This document shows positions 1-5,458 of a stretch of 6,506 nt of DNA, piece after piece (positions within the stretch are counted from its first letter, which is position 1; each line of letters begins with the position of its first letter). Location of the stretch: positions 1-6,506 of the forward strand of contig NZ_JBAKFX010000106.1 in assembly GCF_037577855.1 (NCBI RefSeq), given 5' to 3'. Under the pieces are notes generated by a model. It was not told the DNA's origin. It saw nothing but the letters and a program-made list of their open reading frames with translations, and made no database searches. The stretch is from Dethiothermospora halolimnae. GTDB taxonomy: Bacteria > Bacillota > Clostridia > Tissierellales > VENL01. Both the position numbers and the translations under genes were made by a program.

Positions 1-15
1 CAAACTCTCAAATTA
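1..15 (-). rRNA. 16S ribosomal RNA, extreme 5' tip (partial, continues beyond the left edge)
   Basis: Read on the minus strand, the first bases end in AATTTGAGAGTTTG, the conserved 5' end of bacterial 16S rRNA, just before the universal ATCCTGGCTCAG that would lie outside the window. Aligned from memory to the E. coli 16S start, nucleotide 1 falls near position 15, uncertain by a few bases. The boxA-like leader and three rRNA-type promoters immediately upstream make the assignment firm despite the short length. The rest of the operon must lie to the left. Confidence 0.85.
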
Positions 16-158
16 AAAGTTTTATTACCTGTCACTCAATGTGACGCTGGTGTTAAATGTTTTTCATCTCAAATTAATATCTGGGATGTGCTTGACTTGC
101 ACTGTTTAATTTTCAAAGACCAAATTTATTTGGCAACAATCTCTTTTGTTGCGACTCT
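16..158 (-). promoter_or_regulatory. rRNA operon leader with boxA-like element and processing hairpins
   Basis: This is the transcribed leader between the promoter nearest the gene and 16S. Positions 110-119 read TCTTTGAAAA on the minus strand, the boxA-like antitermination element typical of Gram-positive rrn leaders. Several perfect inverted repeats can fold: 133-139 with 146-152 (7 bp), 120-125 with 128-133 (6 bp) and 31-35 with 41-45 (5 bp). The last sits just upstream of mature 16S, where the RNase processing stem usually forms with sequence beyond the 16S 3' end. That long-range pairing cannot be seen here. Confidence 0.75.
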
Positions 159-162
159 TAAC

Positions 163-191
163 ACTATATCAGATTCTTTCGAATCCGTCAA
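163..191 (-). promoter_or_regulatory. rrn promoter P3 (nearest to 16S)
   Basis: On the minus strand the -35 is TTGACG (186-191), the spacer is 17 bases, and the -10 is TATAGT (163-168). Initiation is expected near 155-157, within TTAAGAGTCG. The spacer holds a small inverted repeat (172-176 with 181-185). The same -10 and downstream bases recur in the two promoters further upstream. Confidence 0.88.
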
Positions 192-246
192 GAACTTTTT
201 TTCTAAAGTTCTAAGATGTCATGCCCCGTAAGGGACGACTCTTAGT

Positions 247-275
247 ACTATAACAAACTTTGACTCAACTGTCAA
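247..275 (-). promoter_or_regulatory. rrn promoter P2 (middle)
   Basis: On the minus strand the -35 is a perfect TTGACA (270-275), the spacer is 17 bases, and the -10 is TATAGT (247-252). Initiation is expected near 239-241. The start of the transcript can fold into a hairpin at 218-239 (GTCCC with GGGGC, loop TTAC), followed by an 8-bp inverted repeat at 191-198 with 205-212. Confidence 0.9.
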
Positions 276-326
276 CAACTTTTTCCCAACATATAAACCA
301 TTTGGCTCTCCGTTGCGACCTTTATT

Positions 327-355
327 ACTATATCATACACCTAAATCTATGTCAA
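327..355 (-). promoter_or_regulatory. rrn promoter P1 (distal)
   Basis: On the minus strand the -35 is a perfect TTGACA (350-355), the spacer is 17 bases, and the -10 is TATAGT (327-332). Initiation is expected near 319-321. The bases upstream (about 356-420) are strongly AT-rich, as expected for an UP element contacted by the RNA polymerase alpha subunit, but this region also serves the divergent gene. Confidence 0.9.
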
Positions 356-424
356 TATCTTTTTTATATTTCTACATTAAACTTTATATCCCCTTTTCTT
401 TAATCTTTCTTGCTTATTCTAATA

Positions 425-433
425 TGATATAAT
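425..433 (+). promoter_or_regulatory. Extended -10 promoter of the 478-1017 gene
   Basis: TGATATAAT (425-433) is a perfect extended -10 (TG, one base, TATAAT) placed 45 bases before the ATG. No good -35 is visible at 16-18 bases; the closest is TTTCTT at 406-411. Extended -10 promoters often work with a weak -35. It is divergent from the rRNA promoters, and about 75 bases separate its -10 from the -35 of rrn P1. Confidence 0.6.
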
Positions 434-477
434 ATACCCTAAGATACTAACCATATAACTGTAATAGGAGGTGTTCT

Positions 478-1017
478 ATGAATAAAAGGTACTATATAAT
501 AATAATATCATTATTAATAGTAAGTAACTTAATCACCCTATTGTTGTGGTCAGAAATTAATGAAGATTATTATATAAAAACTGAGAAGTTAAAAAAAAGA
601 ATAACTAACTTATATAAAATAAATGGAGAAAATAGTAACTGGCGAATAAGCAACACTATTCTAATACTATCTGATAATAGGTTGTATTTAGATGGAGGTA
701 TATTAACTTATATTGATGATACCAAGTTAAAAAATATCTCTTTATATAATGTAGAGATTGTTTATGAAAGAGCTGATAAAGAAGATATTCTTTTAGCTAA
801 AGCTGTTTCTTCTAATGAACTAATGGAGTTTAATAAGGGAGATATTATAAATTTAGGTGAGTTTACTAAGAACTTATCAAAACTTGATAATTATAATTTA
901 GAAAAATCCGCTAGTCTCTATATTGTTTTTGAATATTTTAATGAAAGCAATGACTATATGATTGATAAAATAAGATTAGATACAGAAACTTTGATACCCG
1001 AAGATTTCTTTAAATAA
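478..1017 (+). CDS. Hypothetical protein with one N-terminal membrane anchor
   Basis: This is a 179-residue protein I do not recognise. The start is clear: AGGAGGTG at 466-473 precedes ATG at normal spacing. A basic N-terminus (MNKRYY) leads into one hydrophobic segment at about residues 6-24. There is no signal-peptidase site and no lipobox cysteine, so a membrane anchor with the rest outside the cell is the likely topology. Residues 30-179 are mixed, rich in Asn, Asp, Lys and Ile, and contain no cysteine and no motif I can name. A short charged stretch (residues 33-43) could be helical. The gene stands alone: it has its own promoter, diverges from the rRNA operon, and ends before a strong terminator. 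Codon use is as AT-rich as that of its neighbours. That it is a gene is well supported; its function is unknown. Confidence 0.82.
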   Translation: MNKRYYIIIISLLIVSNLITLLLWSEINEDYYIKTEKLKKRITNLYKINGENSNWRISNTILILSDNRLYLDGGILTYIDDTKLKNISLYNVEIVYERADKEDILLAKAVSSNELMEFNKGDIINLGEFTKNLSKLDNYNLEKSASLYIVFEYFNESNDYMIDKIRLDTETLIPEDFFK

Positions 1018-1088
1018 ATATTTTCATGGTCTGATATATACTTTTAAAAATTAAATTATTTAATTTTACTTTCTAAATCTATTAACTA

Positions 1089-1140
1089 GATAAAAAAAAG
1101 AGATACTTTGGAATATTCCAAAGTATCTCCTTTTTTTATC
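1089..1140. terminator. Large bidirectional rho-independent terminator
   Basis: A perfect 15-bp inverted repeat (1100-1114 with 1115-1129) is flanked by an A-tract on the left and a T-tract on the right. These also pair (1089-1098 with 1131-1140, one mismatch between). The hairpin is followed by T7 on the plus strand and by T8 on the minus strand. It lies 71 bases after the stop codon of the 478-1017 gene and should stop transcription in both directions. Confidence 0.9.
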
Positions 1141-1392
1141 CAGCATTGGCCTTCTATATATATGATTTAAAATATGCAAGACTTCTAACAACCAAGTTTT
1201 TTACAGCTTCCTTTAATTTACGGATAACTTGTTTTCCTCAAGAGTTAAATCTTAATAACACTCTAGAAATTTTATGGTTTTTATAGTATAATATGGTAAT
1301 ATGTAAAAGGTTTAGATATTTAAAACTTTTATCTAGTTATTTTAAAACAAAGCTTAACAATTATTGTAGATTATTTGAAAGGTGTGTATTAA
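1141..1392. other. Intergenic region with a weak promoter candidate for the next gene
   Basis: No gene is supported here. A TATAAT at 1287-1292 on the plus strand could be the -10 of the stalk-protein gene at 1393, but no convincing -35 lies 16-18 bases before it. That would leave an untranslated leader of roughly 95 bases. On the minus strand about 1165-1240 reads open for 26 codons (with LKEAVKNLVVRSLAYFKS), between two stop codons and without a start. This could be a decayed gene end or chance. Confidence 0.4.
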
Positions 1393-2052
1393 ATGAAAAA
1401 GGTATTTAAAATCATTATTATTTCTTTATTATATGTTTTAAGTTTAAATTTTTCTTCCTTTGCAACGGATTTAAATCTAACATCAATGTCATTTTCTATC
1501 AACCTCAATGAATATGATACGGAATATACTGTTGCAAATATTAATGGAAGTATATTTGTTCCATTAGAAAAGATTTCTCAACATATGAACTTAACTCTAG
1601 AAGAAAATAAACAAACGAAAAGTATTGAAATTATAAACGGAGATACAGTTATAAGTTTTTTTGCTGATAAAAAAGAAGCACAAGTGAATAGTAATACGGT
1701 TCTATTAAAAAATCCCCCCTTTATTCTAAACAATGACTTTTATATTCCTATTCGTTTTCTAATAGAATCACTGGAGGGGGAGGTATCTTGGGAATGCAAT
1801 TCATTTTATCCTAATGGCCATATACATATCTTTCAAAGAGAATATTTAGAATCAGTAGGCCAATTTAATAAAGAGGGATATGACCAAATTAGAAAATACT
1901 TAGATTTGATTGATGAATCTTCAGTTAGAAATGTAACAGAAGAAGAATGGAGACAGGTATTATCTGAAAAGGCATTAAAAAGTGGATATGGGAAAAATGC
2001 TAGAGTATCTCGAATAAATGGGATGGAAATAGCAATAGAGAGTTTTCTATAG
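1393..2052 (+). CDS. Secreted stalk-domain (copper amine oxidase N-terminal-like) protein, 5' part of a frameshifted gene
   Basis: The 219-residue product begins with a signal peptide: MKK, a hydrophobic core at about residues 5-19, and a likely cut after SFA at 22-24. Residues ~45-145 form a copper amine oxidase N-terminal-like (stalk) domain. The visible signatures are IFVPLEKISQHM (54-65), followed by a strand-rich stretch, then FYIPIRFLIESLEGEVSW (116-133), the family's repeated 'hydrophobic-V/I-P-L/I-R-F...E-L-G...W' pattern. Despite its name this domain is not catalytic; in Firmicutes it is usual in exported, cell-surface-associated proteins. Residues ~155-219 begin a second domain that continues in the reading frame of 2061-2849, so the stop at 2050-2052 looks like the result of a frameshift. 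ATG 1393 is preceded by AAAGGTG (1378-1384). A decayed relative lies at 5176-5361. Binding partner and role are unknown. Confidence 0.8.
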   Translation: MKKVFKIIIISLLYVLSLNFSSFATDLNLTSMSFSINLNEYDTEYTVANINGSIFVPLEKISQHMNLTLEENKQTKSIEIINGDTVISFFADKKEAQVNSNTVLLKNPPFILNNDFYIPIRFLIESLEGEVSWECNSFYPNGHIHIFQREYLESVGQFNKEGYDQIRKYLDLIDESSVRNVTEEEWRQVLSEKALKSGYGKNARVSRINGMEIAIESFL

Positions 2053-2060
2053 AACCAGGG

Positions 2061-2849
2061 ATGTGGATGGAATCTAATCGATTAATAAGCTTTGACCCTC
2101 TAATTTATCAAGGTGAATTTGGTTATGGGTATGAAGACTTTGAAACCAATGATCCCACTCGTAAGACAGCAACATTTGTAAAAGCATATACGTTAATTAA
2201 ACAAAATGGCAAGGTTGTAATTGATAAAGAACAGTTAGTAGGTATGAAATATATTGACCACCTTCTCAACGTTAAAATAACAGATACATTACAAGAAGAG
2301 ATAGAGGAAATATGGAACAAATCTAACTCATATAACTATAAAGAGTTTCTAGAGTTATATAATACCCATATTAATCCTATATTATGGCATGTAGATTGTA
2401 TTAATAGACGTTATATAACTAAATTTAATGCTGCATCATCAGAAGAATCAAAAAAGAATATTGAAAAGCTTTTGTTTTCAGCTACAAACGGAGCCCTCAA
2501 AAAATTTACAAGAGAAACTAGAAGAAGTCCTTCATGGAATGATTTCCTTAATATATATGTGAGATATAATAATTTTACTGAGTTTTTTCCCATTAAAGTA
2601 AAGTCAACAAATAATCATATAATGATGACATTATATATTAGTGTATTCACTCCTCCCAATTCCTTTAAGGATAACTTAGGGACTATGGATGTAACTGTGG
2701 AAAAACAGGATGGAAAATGGATCTTTACCAAAATAGATAATGTAACATTTTATAAAGACTGCTATGACCTAAAAAATAAAGAACCTCAATTATATGAATT
2801 AGGTATAAAGTTTAAATCATATTTCGATTATATGATGAGGAATAGGTAG
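2061..2849 (+). CDS. C-terminal part of the frameshifted stalk protein (probably not translated on its own)
   Basis: This is 262 residues from the first ATG, one frame behind the 1393-2052 gene. No ribosome binding site precedes the ATG, and the frame is open further upstream, reading ...REFSIEPG before the methionine. It overlaps the end of the first part, so it should be read as the continuation of that protein: SFA-type signal peptide, stalk domain, then this long C-terminal region. The region has no signal peptide or membrane segment of its own. Its end (residues ~175-230, including VTVEKQDGKWIFTKIDNV) has the alternating strands and 'dGkW' look of NTF2-like or other accessory ligand domains. 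That is only an impression, and I do not assign a family. Joining the two parts needs a -1 shift (or a lost base) near the TTTT at 2043-2046. A copy of its last 36 codons survives at 5238-5346. Confidence 0.65.
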   Translation: MWMESNRLISFDPLIYQGEFGYGYEDFETNDPTRKTATFVKAYTLIKQNGKVVIDKEQLVGMKYIDHLLNVKITDTLQEEIEEIWNKSNSYNYKEFLELYNTHINPILWHVDCINRRYITKFNAASSEESKKNIEKLLFSATNGALKKFTRETRRSPSWNDFLNIYVRYNNFTEFFPIKVKSTNNHIMMTLYISVFTPPNSFKDNLGTMDVTVEKQDGKWIFTKIDNVTFYKDCYDLKNKEPQLYELGIKFKSYFDYMMRNR

Positions 2850-2870
2850 TGTATACATTTAACTAAAAAA

Positions 2871-2908
2871 AAATGATATTAGGCATAAATTTATGCCTAA
2901 TATCATTT
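2871..2908. terminator. Perfect palindromic bidirectional terminator
   Basis: Two 19-base arms (2871-2889 and 2890-2908) are exactly complementary, with an A-tract before them (2865-2870) and CTTTT after. The hairpin starts 22 bases after the stop of the frameshifted stalk gene. By symmetry it can also stop transcription arriving on the minus strand from the stalk genes at 3108-5095. Confidence 0.85.
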
Positions 2909-3031
2909 CTTTTAATAAAGGTGATATAGGATTTAATACAGCTAACATATTAGAAACTCTTAATCATATTAATATTGAGGGATTTCCAGTATTAGTAATT
3001 GAGTTTTTCTCTGAGGCCAGCTATCTTCTTA

Positions 3032-3070
3032 TTACCCCCTTTGAACAAGGCTATGAAAAGTAAGGGGTAA
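3032..3070 (-). other. Conserved hairpin downstream of the first stalk gene
   Basis: TTACCCC (3032-3038) pairs with GGGGTAA (3064-3070) around a loop of about 25 bases. On the minus strand it lies 38 bases after the stop codon at 3108-3110. No run of T follows it in that direction, so it is not a classical terminator. It could be a weak terminator, an RNA 3'-end stabiliser, or nothing. The same structure is kept at 4156-4194. Confidence 0.4.
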
Positions 3071-3107
3071 ATTGTAAATTTTAAAATAGAAATTTTGATT
3101 ATAATTT

Positions 3108-3971
3108 CTAACTTATGAATATCATAAGATCATTTCCTTTATATGCCCTTAGTAATACAACACCTCTGTCATTAAAATTCTTACTTTCATCAAAAGGTTC
3201 TTTATTATTATCCATTTTAATTATAAAATCTAAAACTTCATCTGAATCATCACCAAAATAAAATTTAAGTACTTTTTTATATGCATTTTCTATTTCACTT
3301 GACTCAAGTATTGATTTGTCAAAAAATAAAACTGCTATTGGACCTCTAGTAGTAAGATCAACAACGAATCTTCCATTAGAACCATCTGAAGCAGAATAAA
3401 TAACGCTATTATAGTCACCTCCAACTGCTTTTTCCTCTTCTATCTTAAAATTACTATCTAGTGAAGCAATTGCTTTTGCATCTAACTCCTTATTTCCTGT
3501 AGCTTTATTAGGTAGAATAATAGGTCTTTCATTTCCCTTTGATGTAATATGGGCTATATTTCTGTACTTATCCCAATCTACACTACATTCTAATGCTTCT
3601 GAAACAAATCTCAAAGGTACATAGGTTCTCCCGTTCATTAATCTAGCTGAACTATCAAAAGTAACTTTATTTTGGTTTATCATGGCATAGTTATTATTTA
3701 TACCTAATACTATTACTTTATCATTTAATGTGATATATACTTCTTGCTTTTTCTTATCCCAATGGATTACTGCTCCTAATTGCTGGGCAATAAACCTTAC
3801 GGGAACTATAGTTCTGCCCTCTGATTTAATTAATACAGGTTGTGCATCTGGAAAGTCTATTTTATTTTGATTTAGCTGCACTTCCACTGGTATATTGTCT
3901 TCTGCAAAAGAATTAATTGATAATATAAACAAAAAGGATGTTATGAAAATTAATTTTAAGTATTTTTTCAT
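3108..3971 (-). CDS. Secreted stalk-domain (copper amine oxidase N-terminal) protein, copy A
   Basis: The 287-residue exported protein has a signal peptide at residues 1-23 (MKKYLK, hydrophobic core, cut after SFA). Residues ~30-143 are a complete copper amine oxidase N-terminal (stalk) domain with both diagnostic halves: RTIVPVRFIAQQLGAVIHWD (53-72) and RTYVPLRFVSEALECSVDWD (115-134). The domain has no enzyme role and is typical of surface proteins of Clostridia and Bacilli. After a linker (~145-160), residues ~161-287 form a C-terminal domain I do not recognise. It includes a well-kept stretch with YFGDDSDEVLDFI (238-250). There is no membrane segment or sorting signal at the C-terminus. 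The ATG has AGAAAGGAA 10 bases upstream (3981-3989). The neighbour at 4232-5095 is a tandem copy. The two differ at 33 residues, 30 of them after residue 177, so this domain may be under diversifying selection. Function is unknown. Confidence 0.88.
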   Translation of the reverse strand: MKKYLKLIFITSFLFILSINSFAEDNIPVEVQLNQNKIDFPDAQPVLIKSEGRTIVPVRFIAQQLGAVIHWDKKKQEVYITLNDKVIVLGINNNYAMINQNKVTFDSSARLMNGRTYVPLRFVSEALECSVDWDKYRNIAHITSKGNERPIILPNKATGNKELDAKAIASLDSNFKIEEEKAVGGDYNSVIYSASDGSNGRFVVDLTTRGPIAVLFFDKSILESSEIENAYKKVLKFYFGDDSDEVLDFIIKMDNNKEPFDESKNFNDRGVVLLRAYKGNDLMIFIS

Positions 3972-3980
3972 ATTTTATCT

Positions 3981-4027
3981 TTCCTTTCTAAATGCTTAAC
4001 AAGCAAATTTTTTATTCCTTAATTATA
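3981..4027 (-). promoter_or_regulatory. Leader and tentative -10 of stalk gene copy A
   Basis: On the minus strand TATAAT (4022-4027) is followed about 33 bases later by the ribosome binding site AGAAAGGAA (3981-3989). No good -35 is visible. The region is almost identical upstream of the second copy (TATAAT at 5146-5151, RBS at 5105-5113), so both genes probably carry their own, similar start signals. A 5-bp hairpin TGCTT-GTT-AAGCA lies between -10 and RBS here; one pair is lost in the other copy. Confidence 0.4.
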
Positions 4028-4046
4028 AATATATTTTATCACATTA

Positions 4047-4132
4047 TAGAATTATTTTGTATAATCAATACTAAATAAATACAAAGCCCCCTCATCTGAT
4101 TTTGGATTATTTGAATCAAAGAAAATGTAACC
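4047..4132. other. Unique spacer between the two duplication units
   Basis: These 86 bases are not shared by the two units. I see no gene, strong hairpin or consensus promoter. It may be the seam left by the duplication or by a later deletion. Confidence 0.5.
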
Positions 4133-4155
4133 CTCTGAGGCCAGCTATCTTCTTA

Positions 4156-4194
4156 TTACCCCTCTTGAATAAGGCTATAAAAAGCAAGGGGTAA
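4156..4194 (-). other. Conserved hairpin downstream of the second stalk gene
   Basis: TTACCCC (4156-4162) pairs with GGGGTAA (4188-4194), as at 3032-3070. The two bases that extend the stem differ between copies (GA versus AG on the minus strand), but both allow a T-A and a T-G pair. No T-run follows on the minus strand, so the role is unknown. Confidence 0.4.
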
Positions 4195-4231
4195 ATTGTA
4201 AATTTTAAAATAGAGATTTTGATTATAATTT

Positions 4232-5095
4232 CTAACTTATGAATATCATAAGTTTATCTCCTTTACTTGGCCTTTGCACTCCCAACCTTATGTCATTAAA
4301 CTTCTTACTTTCATGAAAAGGTTTTTTATTATTATCCATTTTAATTATAAAATCTAAAACTTCATCTGAATCATCACCAAAATAAAATTTAAGTACTTTT
4401 TTATATGCATTTTCTGTTTCACTTGACTCAAGTATGGATTTGTCAAAATGAAGAACTGCCATTGGACCTCTAATAGTAAAGTTAATACCGAATCTTGTAT
4501 TAGAACCATCTGAAGCAGAATAAGTAACGTTATGATAGGGACTTCCAATTGCTTTTTCCTTTCTTATCTTAAAATTACTATCTAGTGAAGCAATTGCTTT
4601 TGCATCTAACTCCTTATTCCCTGTAGCTCTATTAGGTAGAATAATAGGTCTTTCATTTCCCTTTGATGTAATATGGGCTATATTTCTATACTTGTCCCAA
4701 TCTACACTACATTCTAATGCTTCTGAAACAAATCTCAAAGGTACATAGGTTCTTCCGTTTATTAATCTAGCTGAACTATCAAAAGTAACTTTATTCTGGT
4801 TTATCATGGCATAGTTATTATTTATACCTAATACTATTACTTTATCATTTAATGTTATATATACTTCTTGTTTTTTCTTATCCCAATGTATTACTGCTCC
4901 TAATTGCTGGGCAATAAACCTTACGGGAACTATAGTTCTGCCCTCTGATTTAATTAATACAGGTTGTGCATCTGGAAAATCTATTTTGTTTTGATTTAGC
5001 TGCACTTCCACTGGTATATTGTCTTCTGCGAAAGAATTAATTGGTAATATAAACAAAAAGGATGTTATGAAAATTAATTTTAAGTATTTTTTCAT
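4232..5095 (-). CDS. Secreted stalk-domain (copper amine oxidase N-terminal) protein, copy B
   Basis: The 287-residue exported protein is the tandem paralogue of the 3108-3971 gene and the same length. Signal peptide (1-23) and stalk domain (~30-143, with RTIVPVRFIAQQLG and RTYVPLRFVSEALE) match copy A except for S18P, M112I and K156R. The C-terminal domain differs at 30 residues in two clusters, 178-216 (16 changes) and 258-281 (13 changes). Many are chemically radical: E178R, D186P, F216H, L274Q, D281K. Between the clusters, residues 217-257 are identical but for I227T, so the fold core is probably kept while surface loops or strands vary. There is no stop or frameshift, so it appears functional. 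The ribosome binding site AGAAAGGAA at 5105-5113 matches that of copy A. The two genes are co-directional, but the 260-base gap and repeated leader suggest separate transcription. Confidence 0.88.
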   Translation of the reverse strand: MKKYLKLIFITSFLFILPINSFAEDNIPVEVQLNQNKIDFPDAQPVLIKSEGRTIVPVRFIAQQLGAVIHWDKKKQEVYITLNDKVIVLGINNNYAMINQNKVTFDSSARLINGRTYVPLRFVSEALECSVDWDKYRNIAHITSKGNERPIILPNRATGNKELDAKAIASLDSNFKIRKEKAIGSPYHNVTYSASDGSNTRFGINFTIRGPMAVLHFDKSILESSETENAYKKVLKFYFGDDSDEVLDFIIKMDNNKKPFHESKKFNDIRLGVQRPSKGDKLMIFIS

Positions 5096-5175
5096 ATTTT
5101 ATCTTTCCTTTCTAAATGCTTAACAGGCAAATTTTTTATTCCTTAATTATAAATATATTTTATCACATCATGGGA

Positions 5176-5361
5176 TTATATGGAAGCACATTGTCCCATT
5201 AGAAAAGAGCTCTAAACATATGAGCTTAACTCTAGAATGTAAAATTTTATAAGTAATGCTATAATCCTAAACATAAAGAACCTTAATTATATGAATTAGG
5301 TATAAAGCTTAAATCATATTTTGATTATACGATGAGGGATAGGTAGTTTATACATTTTAAG
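5176..5361 (+). pseudogene. Scar of a second copy of the 1393-2849 stalk gene, with an internal deletion
   Basis: Two separated parts of the 1393-2849 gene are joined here. Positions 5176-5237 match about 1540-1602 (gene start region, through codon 70, including ATTAGAAAAGA and CTTAACTCTAGAA). Positions 5238-5361 match 2741-2863 (last 36 codons, stop codon and ~12 bases beyond), with no length change up to the stop. About 1138 bases (1603-2740) are missing. By eye, identity is roughly 80-90%. The left part lacks a base near 5193, and a CAA codon has become TAA (5283-5285), so nothing can be translated. The signal peptide and promoter are also absent. Confidence 0.88.
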
Positions 5362-5458
5362 TATAGTTTCTATAGCTGGAATTCTGACATCTGAGGGATA
5401 CTAGATATTCTAAATAATTCAAAATAACTGCCATATACTTAATTTCAATATACATTAT
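5362..5458. other. Intergenic region, nothing recognised
   Basis: About 97 AT-rich bases lie between the decayed stalk fragment and the end of the membrane-protein gene. I see no terminator-like hairpin with a T-run for the minus-strand gene and no gene. Confidence 0.5.

Larger units (their letters stand above)
3009..4046 (-). repeat. Tandem duplication unit A (stalk gene with leader and 3' hairpin)
   Basis: This segment matches 4133-5170 with a constant offset of 1124 bases and no net insertion or deletion. Similarity starts abruptly at CTCTGAGGCC and fades after TATCACAT upstream of the gene. The 3' flank differs by about 6 bases in 100 and the 5' flank by 1 in about 75. The first half of the gene is about 97% identical. 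The 86 bases between the units (4047-4132) are not shared. Confidence 0.92.
4133..5170 (-). repeat. Tandem duplication unit B (stalk gene with leader and 3' hairpin)
   Basis: This is the second copy of the 3009-4046 segment, same orientation, offset 1124 bases. Its gene-upstream end runs directly into the decayed plus-strand fragment at 5176-5361. The corresponding end of unit A runs into unrelated sequence. Confidence 0.92.

Noticed and set aside
191..212. A rho-independent terminator between rrn promoters P2 and P3
   Set aside because: The 8-bp AGAACTTT/AAAGTTCT repeat is AT-rich, lacks a following T-run on the minus strand, and would silence two strong promoters.
2123..2593. Two minus-strand open frames of 60-65 codons
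   Set aside because: They lie antisense within the C-terminal part of the frameshifted stalk gene and have no start signals or family features.
2893..3063. A 56-codon plus-strand open frame with a fairly protein-like sequence (GFPVLVIEFFSEASYLL)
   Set aside because: Its ATG lies inside the terminator palindrome, there is no ribosome binding site, and the equivalent stretch in the second unit contains a stop codon. It is probably chance or an old remnant.
4354..4548. A 64-codon minus-strand open frame inside stalk gene copy B
   Set aside because: It is an alternative frame of a well-supported gene and has no homologous frame signal of its own.
3108..5095. A diversity-generating retroelement as the cause of the C-terminal variation
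   Set aside because: The differences are not limited to positions where one copy or a template would have adenine, the variable blocks are not at the very C-terminus in the usual way, and no reverse transcriptase or template repeat is present in the window.
3108..5095. A true copper amine oxidase enzyme
   Set aside because: Only the non-catalytic N-terminal stalk domain is present. The 287-residue length and the lack of the catalytic domain exclude the enzyme.
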